Shown: positions 17,647 through 25,966 of the stretch, one piece after another
Position numbering within the stretch: the first letter of the stretch is position 1
Layout of the letters: every line of letters starts with the position of its first letter
Assembly (NCBI RefSeq): GCF_002024165.1
Contig: NZ_MWQN01000001.1
Location: 2,604,001 to 2,668,000, forward strand
Direction of reading: 5' to 3'
Length of the DNA: 64,000 nt
From: Embleya scabrispora
GTDB lineage: Bacteria > Actinomycetota > Actinomycetes > Streptomycetales > Streptomycetaceae
Translations under genes and position numbers: made by a program
Notes under the pieces: model-generated
What the model was told of the DNA's origin: nothing
The model's input: the letters and a program-made list of their open reading frames with translations, nothing else
Databases searched by the model: none

Positions 17647-18843
17647 TCAGAAGTGCGTGTTCAGCACGTCCACGATGCGGTGGTCGTCGTCCACCACCGG
17701 CACCACGCGCCACTTGTCGAAGGCCGTACAGGGATGCGAGATGCCCAGGCAGACCAGCTCGCCCGGCGCCACCTCGGTGTCGCCGAGGTCGAGGTAGGCG
17801 TGCTGGTCGTCCAGCTTGGTCACCCGCGCGGCGCCCGGCTCGCGCAGCGTCCCGTCCAGCGCGCGGACGCGCAGCGGGACGGGCAGGTCCTGGTCGAAGG
17901 GCACGTCGCGGCGACCCGCGCCGAGCACGGCCAGGCCCGGCTCGGGCGCGGAGAGCACCTGCGCCCAGACCTCCAGGGCGCTCGCGAGCGAGCCCTCCTC
18001 GGGGTGCCGGGCGAACGGGGTCCGGACCGCGTAGAAGCCGTCGTCGTGCGAGACGTAGGCGCCGCTGCGCAGGATGATCGTCCGGTCCGGGAGCGGCTTG
18101 CCACCCGGTGCGAGCGTGTCCACGACCGCGTCGAACCAGGCGCTGCCGCCCGCCGAGACGATCGGCGAACCGGGCACCAGGTCGGCGATCCCGTCGGCCA
18201 GGGAGGCGAGTTCGCCCATCCACGCGGACACCGCCGCGGCGTCGGGCAGGCCGCCCTCGTAGCCCGCCACGCCGGCCACGGTCAGCCCCGGCACCGCCGC
18301 CGCGACCCGGGCCAGCTCGACCGCCTCGGCGACACCGCGACACCCGGTGCGCGCGCCGGGGCGGCCCAGTTCGACCAGCACCGACAACTTCCCCCCGGGC
18401 ACCGCCGCGAGCGCCGCCGCCGCGACCTCGACGCCCGCCCGGGAGTCGACGTAGAACAGCAGGTCCGGCCGGGTGGCGGCCCAGCGCAGCACCTTCTCGT
18501 CCAGGACCTCGTTGGCGATCAGGATCCTCGGTACGCGAAACCGGTGTGCGGCCAGCGCCTGGTTCGCGGTGGCCACGCTGATCCCCCAGGCGCCCGCGCC
18601 CAGTTGCTCGGCGAACAGCTCGGGCGACATGGTGGTCTTGCCGTGCGGGGCGAACAACACGCCGTGCCGCTCGGTGTACGCGGCCATCGTGGCCACGTTC
18701 GCGAGCAGCGCCGATTTGCGCGCGACCATCACCGGCCAGGTGAACGGCCCGTCGAAGAGGCTGTGTCCGGCGGCGCCGAATTCGTCGTCGCCGAGTTCCT
18801 CGTAGGGCAGCCAGGTGCCCTTGGTGTACGAGTCGAGGGTCAT
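17647..18843 (-). CDS. PLP-dependent amino acid deaminase (D-serine dehydratase / D-threonine aldolase-like, fold III)
   Basis: A 398-residue alanine-racemase-fold enzyme. The PLP lysine lies in VLFAPHGKTTMSPELF near residue 68. A zinc-site signature GISHPCTAF with His and Cys lies near the C-terminus, typical of eukaryotic-type D-serine dehydratases and related D-threonine aldolases. It would deaminate or cleave a D-hydroxy amino acid in the cytosol. Its ATG overlaps the IclR stop by 4 bases (ATGA), so regulator and enzyme are translationally coupled. The downstream sugar kinase and RidA suggest a catabolic pathway, perhaps for cell-wall-derived D-amino acids or amino sugars. The exact substrate is unknown. 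Confidence 0.85.
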   Translation of the reverse strand: MTLDSYTKGTWLPYEELGDDEFGAAGHSLFDGPFTWPVMVARKSALLANVATMAAYTERHGVLFAPHGKTTMSPELFAEQLGAGAWGISVATANQALAAHRFRVPRILIANEVLDEKVLRWAATRPDLLFYVDSRAGVEVAAAALAAVPGGKLSVLVELGRPGARTGCRGVAEAVELARVAAAVPGLTVAGVAGYEGGLPDAAAVSAWMGELASLADGIADLVPGSPIVSAGGSAWFDAVVDTLAPGGKPLPDRTIILRSGAYVSHDDGFYAVRTPFARHPEEGSLASALEVWAQVLSAPEPGLAVLGAGRRDVPFDQDLPVPLRVRALDGTLREPGAARVTKLDDQHAYLDLGDTEVAPGELVCLGISHPCTAFDKWRVVPVVDDDHRIVDVLNTHF

Positions 18844-19811
18844 CGGGTCGCTCCCAGGGTGCGCGATACACGGAGTGCCGCCGCCGCGACCGCGGGTCCC
18901 AGTTCGCGGACCCGGGCGGCGGTGACGCGCGACGTGAGACCGGAGACCGACAGGGCTCCGACCACGACGTCGTTGTGATCGAAGATAGGCGCGGCCACGC
19001 AGCGCACCTCGGGCTCGTTCTCGCGATCGTCCACCGAGTAGCCGCGGTTGCGGATCCGGGCCAGCTCGGTGCGCAGCAGTCCGGGGTCGGTCAGGGTGCG
19101 GGTGGTGACCGTGGGCAGGCCCGCGTCGACCACCTGGGCGAACACGTCCTCGGGCAGCCAGGCGAGCATGGCCTTGCCGACCGCCGTGCAGTACATCGGC
19201 GCGCGGCTGCCGATCCGCGAGGCCATCCGTACGGCGGTCTCGTTCTCGACCTTGTCGATGTAGACGATGTGCGGCGCGTCCGGGACGCACAGGTGCACGG
19301 TGCCGCCGGCCTCGCGCATGAGGCGGTGGGCCTCCTCGGCGGCGGCGGTGCGCAGGTCGATGCCGGCCAGGTACGCCTGGCCGAGGGCGAGCGCGCCGGG
19401 GCCGAGCCGGAAGTGGCCGTGCCGGCGGTCGCGGGAGAGCAGGCCGGTGTCCAGGAGCGGCTGGGCCAGGCGCAGCACGGTGCTCTTGGACAGGCCGAGC
19501 GTGTCGGCCAGCTCGGTCAGGCTCAGGCCCTCGGCGGCGGCGTGGTCGCGGACCTGTTCCAGGACGGCGAGGGCGCGGCGCAGCGACGCGGACTGGTTGC
19601 GCGGCGGGGCCGGGGGGCGGCTGGCGCGGGCGTCGTCCGGCTCGTCGGGGCGGGCCGACGAGCCCGCGTGGGCGGCTGCGGCGGCGTGGGCCGGTCCGGC
19701 GGCGTGGGCCGGTCCGACCGCGTGGGTCGATTCGACCAGGCGGATCGGCTGGTCGACGCGGGTCGACGCGCTGCCGTCGACCGGTTCGGGGCCGTGCTCG
19801 GGAGTGCTCAC
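18840..19811 (-). CDS. IclR-family transcriptional regulator
   Basis: A 323-residue regulator. An Ala/His/Gly-Pro-rich N-terminal extension repeats HAVGPAHAAGPAHAA. The winged helix-turn-helix (LSLTELADTLGLSKSTVLRLAQPLL) lies around residues 95-120, and the C-terminal IclR effector-binding domain (GTVHLCVPDAPHIVYIDKVE to VVGALSVSGL) follows. GTG at 19811 is preferred to ATG at 19817 because the AAGGA site is only one base from the ATG but seven from the GTG. It faces the ABC importer across a 555-bp gap and is likely to control both directions. The effector is unknown. Confidence 0.92.
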   Translation of the reverse strand: MSTPEHGPEPVDGSASTRVDQPIRLVESTHAVGPAHAAGPAHAAAAAHAGSSARPDEPDDARASRPPAPPRNQSASLRRALAVLEQVRDHAAAEGLSLTELADTLGLSKSTVLRLAQPLLDTGLLSRDRRHGHFRLGPGALALGQAYLAGIDLRTAAAEEAHRLMREAGGTVHLCVPDAPHIVYIDKVENETAVRMASRIGSRAPMYCTAVGKAMLAWLPEDVFAQVVDAGLPTVTTRTLTDPGLLRTELARIRNRGYSVDDRENEPEVRCVAAPIFDHNDVVVGALSVSGLTSRVTAARVRELGPAVAAAALRVSRTLGATR

Positions 19812-20366
19812 TCGCATGTCCTTCAGGACGGCCTGACCGGGCGCCCGGGCGGGTTGCCCGTCAGGGCTCCGAACGAGCGTACGGGGACACCGGCCACCGG
19901 CACATCGCCGACGCCGGGCACCTGTCCGCCGTGCGGCGGTACGTCGTACATGCGAGCCCTCCCTGCCCTTCCACGCGTTCCTCGCCGCGCGCCGCGCGGC
20001 CTCGCTTCCCGCGTCTTCCCGCCTCGTCCGCCCACCTGGGGTGACCCCGTGTGTCCGCGTGCCCGCGGGCCGGAACGCACGGTGTCCGGTGGATGACCGA
20101 CGGGTCGACCGAGCACGGACGTTACGTGTCCGTAAGCGTCCGTTACCACTTTCGCAGCACACAGTTTTGCAGTGCACAACGTTCGGCGGGACGCCTTGTC
20201 GGAACGACGCACCGCTTTCTAACGTCCCGCTCACGCCGCACCGGATTGTTTCCCCCTTGCGGCCCCGTTCGTGTCGATTGACGCGACGTCCAGATGTACA
20301 GGCCGACCCTCGGGTCGCGGCACTCCCGCGATCGTCTCGGCCTGCCTCGCCGCAGGAGGAATTGTC
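19812..20366. promoter_or_regulatory. Divergent regulatory region between iclR and the sugar ABC operon
   Basis: A 555-bp gap without a supported gene. It contains the near-palindrome at 20165-20179 and related sequences GGACGTTACG and GTCCGTTACC around 20120-20150. AGGAGG lies 7 bases upstream of the lipoprotein GTG. I did not find a DasR-type site (ACTGGTCTAGACCAGT-like). Confidence 0.5.
20165..20179. promoter_or_regulatory. Candidate IclR operator (near-palindrome)
   Basis: TTTTGCA-G-TGCACAA is a 15-bp inverted repeat with 6 of 7 positions symmetric, placed 188 bp before the lipoprotein start. Its size and AT-flanked symmetry suit an IclR dimer, but assignment is by position only. Confidence 0.35.
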
Positions 20367-21659
20367 GTGAAGATCCGGAGTTTGGCCGCCGTCGCAGTGG
20401 CCGGCATCGCGCTGGCGGCGTGCGCGCCGGGCACGGCGTCCAAGACGAAGTCGGCCGACGACCAGACCGGCACGCTCAAGGTGTGGCTGTACGACGAGGC
20501 CAACCGGGCGCCCAAGGAGAAGGTCGTGGGCGCGGCCGTCGCCGACTTCAAGGCGGCGCACCCCAAGGTGAACATCGAGGTGGGCTACATCCCCACCGAC
20601 GCGGGCCCGCGCGCGGAGAAGATGAAGGGCGCGTTCAACGACCCGAACAGCGCGCCGGACGTGGTCGAGTTCGGCAACACCGACCTGTTCGGCTACGTCC
20701 AGGCCGGCGGCCTCGCGGACATCTCCGGCGACCTGGCCAACTGGTCGGAGGCCGGCGACCTGCCCAAGGACCTCAAGGACACCACGCTGGTCGACGGCAA
20801 GGTCTACGGCCTGCCGTGGTGGCTGGGCCTGCGCTCGCTGTACTACCGCACGGACGTGTTCACCGAGCTGGGCCTGAAGCCCCCGACCTCGTACGCCGAG
20901 CTGGTCGACGCGGCGAAGAAGGTGCGCCAGGCCAAGCCGGACATGCTCGGCATCGCGGTGGGCGGCAAGTACACCTTCGGCGGCCTGCCCTTCCTGTGGG
21001 CCAACGGCGGCGAGATCGCCACCCAGCAGGGCGGCAAGTACGCGGCCGCGATCGACTCGCCGCAGTCGCAGGCGGGCGTCAAGGCCTACACCGACCTGTT
21101 CGCCAAGGACATCTGTCCGCCCCAGCAGTGCGCCGACCTGACCGGCGGCAAGACGGTGGAGGCGTTCGCGGCCGGCACCGCCGGCATGGCGATCCTGCCC
21201 AACTCCTCGCGCAGCGCCGTGGAGGCGGGCACGGCCAAGGGCAAGTACGCGGTCGTCCCGCTGCCGGGCACCGCGCCGGGCTCGATCGCGCCGGCCTTCT
21301 CCGGCGGCAACGACCTCGGCGTGATGAAGTCCTCGCAGCACCGCTCGCTCGCGGTCGACTTCATGAAGATCCTGGGCGGCAAGAAGTACCAGCTCCAGAT
21401 GTTCGACGCGATGGGCAACCTGCCCACGCTCGCCTCGGCGCGCGGCGACGTGGTGGCCAAGGACCCGTGGCTCAAGCCGTTCATCGACACCCTGAACGCG
21501 GGCACCAAGTTCGTGCCCAAGGACGCCGCGTGGGCCAAGATCGACTCGCAGTCCGTGGTGCCGACCATGTTCCAGAAGGTGATCACCGGCAAGTCGGACG
21601 TCTCGGGCGCCACCGGCGAGGCCAAGACCGTCATCGACAACGCGTTCGCCGGGAAGTAA
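20367..21659 (+). CDS. ABC sugar transporter substrate-binding lipoprotein (chito-oligosaccharide/GlcNAc type)
   Basis: A 430-residue cluster-B solute-binding protein. Residues 1-18 are a lipoprotein signal peptide with lipobox LAAC; Cys19 would be lipidated. The mature part has GTLKVWLYDEANRAPKEKVV and repeated Trp/Gly segments (LPWWLGLRSLYYRTDVF) typical of oligosaccharide binders. The start is GTG with AGGAGG upstream. Two permease genes and a GH20 hexosaminidase follow directly, the same order as the Streptomyces das operon, so chitobiose or GlcNAc oligomers are the likely ligand. No ATPase is encoded here; MsiK is the usual shared ATPase for such importers. Confidence 0.9.
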   Translation: MKIRSLAAVAVAGIALAACAPGTASKTKSADDQTGTLKVWLYDEANRAPKEKVVGAAVADFKAAHPKVNIEVGYIPTDAGPRAEKMKGAFNDPNSAPDVVEFGNTDLFGYVQAGGLADISGDLANWSEAGDLPKDLKDTTLVDGKVYGLPWWLGLRSLYYRTDVFTELGLKPPTSYAELVDAAKKVRQAKPDMLGIAVGGKYTFGGLPFLWANGGEIATQQGGKYAAAIDSPQSQAGVKAYTDLFAKDICPPQQCADLTGGKTVEAFAAGTAGMAILPNSSRSAVEAGTAKGKYAVVPLPGTAPGSIAPAFSGGNDLGVMKSSQHRSLAVDFMKILGGKKYQLQMFDAMGNLPTLASARGDVVAKDPWLKPFIDTLNAGTKFVPKDAAWAKIDSQSVVPTMFQKVITGKSDVSGATGEAKTVIDNAFAGK

Positions 21660-21663
21660 GCCG

Positions 21664-22629
21664 GTGACCGCGACCACCACGCCCGCGCGGGCGGACCGGC
21701 CGGCCCCGGCCTCGGTCCGCCCGCGCGGCGGCGCGAGCAAGACGAAGACCGGACGGCGCCGCTCCTGGACGCCGTTCTGGCTGCTGCTGCCGTCGGCGGT
21801 CATCCTGATCCCGCTGTTCGGCTACCCGCTCTATCAGCTCGGCCTGCTCTCCTTCCTGAAGTTCGGTCAGCCGCAGGCGTCGGCGGGCGAGGTCGCGGAG
21901 TTCGTCGGCTTCGACAACTACTCGACCCTGCTGGGCGACGACCAGTTCTGGGACGTGCTGTTCCAGACCGTGGTGTTCGCCGCGGCGTGTGTGGTGGCGA
22001 CCCTGGCGGTGGGCGCGGCGCTGGCGGTGCTGCTCACCCGGGTCGGCAAGTGGTCCCGGCTGTTGCTGCTGTTCGCCGCGCTCGGTGCCTGGGCGGCACC
22101 GGCGATGACCGGCTCGACGGTGTGGATGTTCCTGTTCGACACCAACCTGGGCCTGGTCAACGAGGTCCTGGGGATGCAGGGGCACAACTGGTTCTACGAC
22201 AAGTGGTCCGCGTTCGCGCTGGTCGGCGTCGTGGTGGTGTGGCACTCGTTCCCGTTCGTGATGATCTCGCTGTACGCGGGCATCGAGTCGATCCCGGTCT
22301 CGGTGCTGGAGGCGGCCCGCCTGGACGGAGCGTCCACCTGGACCGTCTTCCGACACGTGATGCTGCCGATGTTGCGGCCGATCCTGACCATCGTGGTGAT
22401 CCAGTCGATCATCTGGGACTTCAAGGTCTTCACCCAGATCTACGTGATGACCGGCGGTGGCGGCATCGCCGGCCAGAACCTGGTGCTGAACGTGTACGCG
22501 TACCAGAAGGCCTTCGCGTCCTCGGACTACAGCCTGGGCGCGGCGATCGGCGTGCTGATGACGCTGATCCTGCTCGCGGTCACCATCTTCTACATCCGCG
22601 CGCTGCGTCGCTCCGGGGAGGAGCTGTGA
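21664..22629 (+). CDS. ABC sugar transporter permease (MalF type)
   Basis: A 321-residue inner-membrane permease with about six transmembrane helices. The first is near residues 40-60 (FWLLLPSAVILIPLFGYPLY). The cytoplasmic EAA loop (SVLEAARLDGASTWTVFRHVMLPM) lies about 220-245 and contacts the ATPase. The N-terminus is a basic, Pro/Arg/Thr-rich cytosolic tail. GTG at 21664 is 4 bp after the lipoprotein stop. It forms a heterodimer with the next permease to import the sugar delivered by the lipoprotein. Confidence 0.93.
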   Translation: MTATTTPARADRPAPASVRPRGGASKTKTGRRRSWTPFWLLLPSAVILIPLFGYPLYQLGLLSFLKFGQPQASAGEVAEFVGFDNYSTLLGDDQFWDVLFQTVVFAAACVVATLAVGAALAVLLTRVGKWSRLLLLFAALGAWAAPAMTGSTVWMFLFDTNLGLVNEVLGMQGHNWFYDKWSAFALVGVVVVWHSFPFVMISLYAGIESIPVSVLEAARLDGASTWTVFRHVMLPMLRPILTIVVIQSIIWDFKVFTQIYVMTGGGGIAGQNLVLNVYAYQKAFASSDYSLGAAIGVLMTLILLAVTIFYIRALRRSGEEL

Positions 22630-23522
22630 ACCGTACCCCTGCCGCCGCCGTCCGGCCCGCCGGCCCGCGTCGCTCGAAGGGCAATCGCACGGTGTCCCGG
22701 CGGATCGCCAACACCACGGCGATCGTGATCGCGCTGCTCACCGTCTTCCCGCTGTACTGGATGGTGCTCTCCGCGTTCAAGCCGGACGGCGAGATCAACT
22801 CGGTCGACCCGCGCCCGTGGACGTGGCATCCGACGTTGTCCAACTTCCGGGACGCCTTCGGGGTCAGCGGCTTCGGCGGCTACTTCCTCAACAGCCTGAT
22901 CGTGGCGACCGTGGTGGTCGTGCTGTCCGGGCTCGTGGCGTTCCTGGCGGCGGTGGCGCTGACCCGGTTCAACTTCAAGTTCCGCACCACGATCCTGGTG
23001 ATGTTCCTGGTCGCCCAGATGGTGCCGGTCGAGGCGCTGACCATCCCGCTGTTCTTCCTGGTCCGCGACATCGGCTCGGTGGCGCCGCAGTTCGGGCTGA
23101 GCACGCTCGGCTCGCTGATGCTGGTGAACCTGGCCTTCTCGCTGCCGTTCGCGATCTGGATGTTGCGGGGCTTCGTCAAGGCGATCCCGGAGTCGCTGGA
23201 GGAGGCGGCGCGGATCGACGGGGCGAACCGGTTCACCATCCTGTGGCGGATCCTGTTCCCGCTGGTGGCGCCCGGGCTCGCGGCGACGTCGGTGTTCTCG
23301 TTCATCACCGCGTGGAACGACTTCGTGTTCGCGAAGACGTTCATCCTGGACACCGATCACCAGACGTTGCCGGCGGCGCTGATGGTGTTCTTCAAGCCGG
23401 ACGAGAACGACTGGGGCGGGATCATGGCGGCTTCGACGCTGATGACCATTCCGGTGCTGATCTTCTTCGTGCTGGTGCAGCGGCATCTGGTGTCGGGGTT
23501 GGGCGGCGCGGTGAAGGACTGA
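22626..23522 (+). CDS. ABC sugar transporter permease (MalG type)
   Basis: A 298-residue permease with six predicted helices and the EAA motif ESLEEAARIDGANRFTILWRILFPL near residue 190. Its GTG overlaps the previous stop by 4 bases (GTGA), with GGGGAGGAG just upstream, so the two permeases are made in a coupled way. It is the partner of the MalF-type permease in the GlcNAc/chitobiose-type importer. Confidence 0.93.
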   Translation: MNRTPAAAVRPAGPRRSKGNRTVSRRIANTTAIVIALLTVFPLYWMVLSAFKPDGEINSVDPRPWTWHPTLSNFRDAFGVSGFGGYFLNSLIVATVVVVLSGLVAFLAAVALTRFNFKFRTTILVMFLVAQMVPVEALTIPLFFLVRDIGSVAPQFGLSTLGSLMLVNLAFSLPFAIWMLRGFVKAIPESLEEAARIDGANRFTILWRILFPLVAPGLAATSVFSFITAWNDFVFAKTFILDTDHQTLPAALMVFFKPDENDWGGIMAASTLMTIPVLIFFVLVQRHLVSGLGGAVKD

Positions 23523-23597
23523 GGGTTCGGGGTGTGCCCGCGTTCGGCTCGTCGTTGGTATCCGTGGTGACCTCCTCGTTGGTGAAGGGCTGATTCC

Positions 23598-25238
23598 GTG
23601 TCTTCCTCGTTCGTGGCGCCCGTGGCATCCGTACCGTCCGTCCCGTCCGTGGTTCCCCGGCCGGCGCGCATGACGCCCGGTGTGGGCGGGTTCGTACTGA
23701 CGCCCGCGACCGGGCTGAATGCTCCGCCGGAACTGGCCGGTGAGGCGGCGTGGTTGCGCGGCGCGCTCGGTCCGGCGACCGGGTGCCTGCTGCCGCCGGG
23801 GCCGGGAATCGAGTTGCGGCTGGACCCGGAGGCGTTGCCGGCGGAGGGATACCGGCTGGAGGTCACCGCCGCCGGGGTGGACCTGTGCGGCGGTGCGCCG
23901 GCGGGGGTGTTCGCGGGCCTGCAGACGCTGCGGCAGTTGTTGCCGGCGGACGCTTTCCGGCGCGGACGGGTGCGGGACGGCGTGTGGTCGATGCCGGCGT
24001 GCCTGATCGAGGACGCGCCGGCGTTCGGGTGGCGCGGGGTGATGCTGGACGTGGCCCGGCACTTCGTGCCCAAGCAGGACGTGCTGCGCTTCGTCGATCT
24101 GCTGGCCGCGCATCGGCTGAACGTGCTGCACCTGCATCTGACCGACGACCAGGGCTGGCGGATCGAGGTGCCGGGGTGGCCCCGGTTGACCTCGGTGGGC
24201 GCGTGGCGTACCGCGAGCATGCGCGGGGCCCGGCAGCACGAGCGCTTCGACGAGAAGCCGCACGGCGGCTTCTACACGGGCGACGATCTGCGCGAGATCG
24301 TCGCGTACGCGGCGGATCGGCACATCACCGTGGTGCCCGAGATCGACCTGCCGGCGCATGTCCAGGCGGCGGTGGCGGCGTATCCGTCGCTGGGCGCGGT
24401 GCCGGTGGACGGGGTGCGCACCCGGTGGGGCGGGCTGTCCGACGGGGTGCTGGCGCCGACCGAGGAGGCGCTGGGCTTTTGTCGCGACGTGTTGGCCGAG
24501 GTGTGCGCGATCTTCCCCTCGCGGTACGTGTGCGTCGGCGGCGACGAGGTGCCGACTGGGCCGTGGGAGCGGATGGGGCACCCCGACCCCGGCTCGTTGG
24601 GCGGCTGGTTCGTGGCCGAGTTGGCGAAGATGTTGGCCGCGCACGGGCGGGTGGTGTTCGGCTGGGACGAGGTGCTGGCGGGCGGCGACGCGGTGCCGTC
24701 GGACGCGTTGATCGGGGGGTGGCGCGCCGAGCACGGGACGATCGTGGCGGCGCGGGCCGGGTTCGACGTGGTGGCGTGCCCCGACATGTCGGTGTACTTC
24801 GACTACCGCCAGGGCGAGGCGGCGGACGAGCCGATTCCGGTGGGGCCGTTGTTGACGTTGGCGGACGTGTACGCGTTCCGGCCGGTGCCGTCGGTGCTCA
24901 CCGCCGAGGAGGGCGCGCGAATTCTGGGCGGACAGGCGCAGATCTGGACCGAGCACATGGATTCGGTGCGGCGGATCGACTACATGGCCTTCCCGAGGAT
25001 GTGCGCGTTCGCCGAGGCGGTGTGGTCGGGGCCGGGCGACTTCGCGGAGTTCACCGAGCGGTTGACGTCGGCGCACCTGGCGCGGCTGGACGCGTTGGGC
25101 GTGGAGTACCGCCCGCTCGACGGGCCGCACCCGTGGCAGACCCGACCGGACGCGCCGGGGTTCCCGAAGACGCGGGCGGAGCGGGAGGCGGAGTTGCTGG
25201 AGCTGACGGAGAACATCAGGGGTGGGACGGTGGGGTGA
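23598..25238 (+). CDS. Glycoside hydrolase family 20 beta-N-acetylhexosaminidase, cytosolic (DasD-like)
   Basis: A 546-residue GH20 enzyme that removes terminal GlcNAc or GalNAc by substrate-assisted catalysis. A GH20b-type N-terminal domain is followed by the catalytic barrel: LLDVARHFVPKQDVLRFVD, HLHLTDDQGWRIEV, and the catalytic pair in CVGGDEVPTGPW (Asp binding the N-acetyl group, Glu as acid). No signal peptide is seen, so it would act in the cytosol on imported chitobiose, as DasD does. GTG at 23598 follows the permease stop by 75 bp. It completes the importer-hydrolase operon. Confidence 0.92.
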   Translation: MSSSFVAPVASVPSVPSVVPRPARMTPGVGGFVLTPATGLNAPPELAGEAAWLRGALGPATGCLLPPGPGIELRLDPEALPAEGYRLEVTAAGVDLCGGAPAGVFAGLQTLRQLLPADAFRRGRVRDGVWSMPACLIEDAPAFGWRGVMLDVARHFVPKQDVLRFVDLLAAHRLNVLHLHLTDDQGWRIEVPGWPRLTSVGAWRTASMRGARQHERFDEKPHGGFYTGDDLREIVAYAADRHITVVPEIDLPAHVQAAVAAYPSLGAVPVDGVRTRWGGLSDGVLAPTEEALGFCRDVLAEVCAIFPSRYVCVGGDEVPTGPWERMGHPDPGSLGGWFVAELAKMLAAHGRVVFGWDEVLAGGDAVPSDALIGGWRAEHGTIVAARAGFDVVACPDMSVYFDYRQGEAADEPIPVGPLLTLADVYAFRPVPSVLTAEEGARILGGQAQIWTEHMDSVRRIDYMAFPRMCAFAEAVWSGPGDFAEFTERLTSAHLARLDALGVEYRPLDGPHPWQTRPDAPGFPKTRAEREAELLELTENIRGGTVG

Positions 25239-25281
25239 GGGTTCGTGGTGGGCCGGGTGGGCCGGACCGGGTGAACGGGCG

Positions 25282-25310
25282 CTGACATCTGACGCTACGT
25301 CAGTTATGGT
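25282..25310 (+). promoter_or_regulatory. Candidate promoter with an embedded operator upstream of the SnoaL-like gene
   Basis: The -35-like CTGACA (25282-25287) and -10-like TATGGT (25305-25310) are 17 bp apart. The spacer is filled by the palindrome CTGACG-CTA-CGTCAG (25289-25303). A repressor bound there would block the polymerase. The ATG lies 71 bp downstream. Confidence 0.5.
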
Positions 25311-25380
25311 CGCCCGGATCGGGTCCGGGCGGCCTTCGGGCTCCTCGCCCCTTCGCCACGAGAGGTTGGTCGGTGCCGTC

Positions 25381-25824
25381 ATGCCATCCGGATACCACAC
25401 GATCCCGAACCTGATCGGGCTGTACGCCGAGCGCATCGACGCGGGCGATTTCGCGGGCGTGGGCGAGTTGTTCGCGCACGCCGTGATCACCTCCGAGGGC
25501 GGGGACCTGGAGGTGCGGGGCGCGGCCGGGGCGCGGGAGATGTACGAGGCGTGGACGCGCCGGTTTCCCGACAACGGCACACCCCACACGCGGCACGTGA
25601 CCACGAACCTGGTCCTGGACGTCGACGACGACGCGGGGACGGGCACCTGCCGCAGCTACGTCACGGTGTTCCAGGCGCTGCCCGACCTCCCCCTCCAGCC
25701 CATCTTCACCGGCCGCTACCACGACACCTTCGCCCGCCTCGACGGAACGTGGCACTTCACCCGCCGCCACATGATCACGGACTACGTGGGCGACCTGAGC
25801 CGACACCTGAACCGTCCGTTGTAG
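25381..25824 (+). CDS. SnoaL-like / NTF2-fold protein
   Basis: A 147-residue alpha+beta-cone protein. The N-terminal helix IPNLIGLYAERIDAGDFAGVGELF, a central region GAREMYEAWTRRFPDNGTPHTRH and the C-terminal strands ITGRYHDTF-like and FTRRHMITDYVGDLS match the SnoaL_4 type of polar-pocket enzymes or small-ligand binders. Members include cyclases, isomerases and many of unknown role. It is expressed alone from a promoter that looks repressor-controlled. Function is not predictable beyond the fold. Confidence 0.8.
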   Translation: MPSGYHTIPNLIGLYAERIDAGDFAGVGELFAHAVITSEGGDLEVRGAAGAREMYEAWTRRFPDNGTPHTRHVTTNLVLDVDDDAGTGTCRSYVTVFQALPDLPLQPIFTGRYHDTFARLDGTWHFTRRHMITDYVGDLSRHLNRPL

Positions 25825-25966
25825 ACGCGTGGTCGCGACAAGCGGTGCTGCCGGACCGACCGGCGGCGTCGCGAAATGGCGTCGGCGGAGCGAAGTGGGC
25901 AGTGCCGGCGCGGGCGGGGCTTCCGCGAGCGCCGCGTCGGCGTCGTCGCGACGGTCCCGCGCGCGG

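Noticed and set aside
16255-18978. 907-codon open frame on the plus strand
   Set aside because: It spans antisense to ridA, the kinase and the PLP enzyme, all clear families with good starts; its own sequence is low-complexity.
19812-20366. DasR operator upstream of the importer
   Set aside because: No ACTGGTCTAGACCAGT-like 16-mer was found by eye in the gap.
22590-25646. 1,018-codon open frame on the minus strand
   Set aside because: It is antisense to the permease and GH20 genes and rich in Arg/His/Pro, typical of shadow frames.
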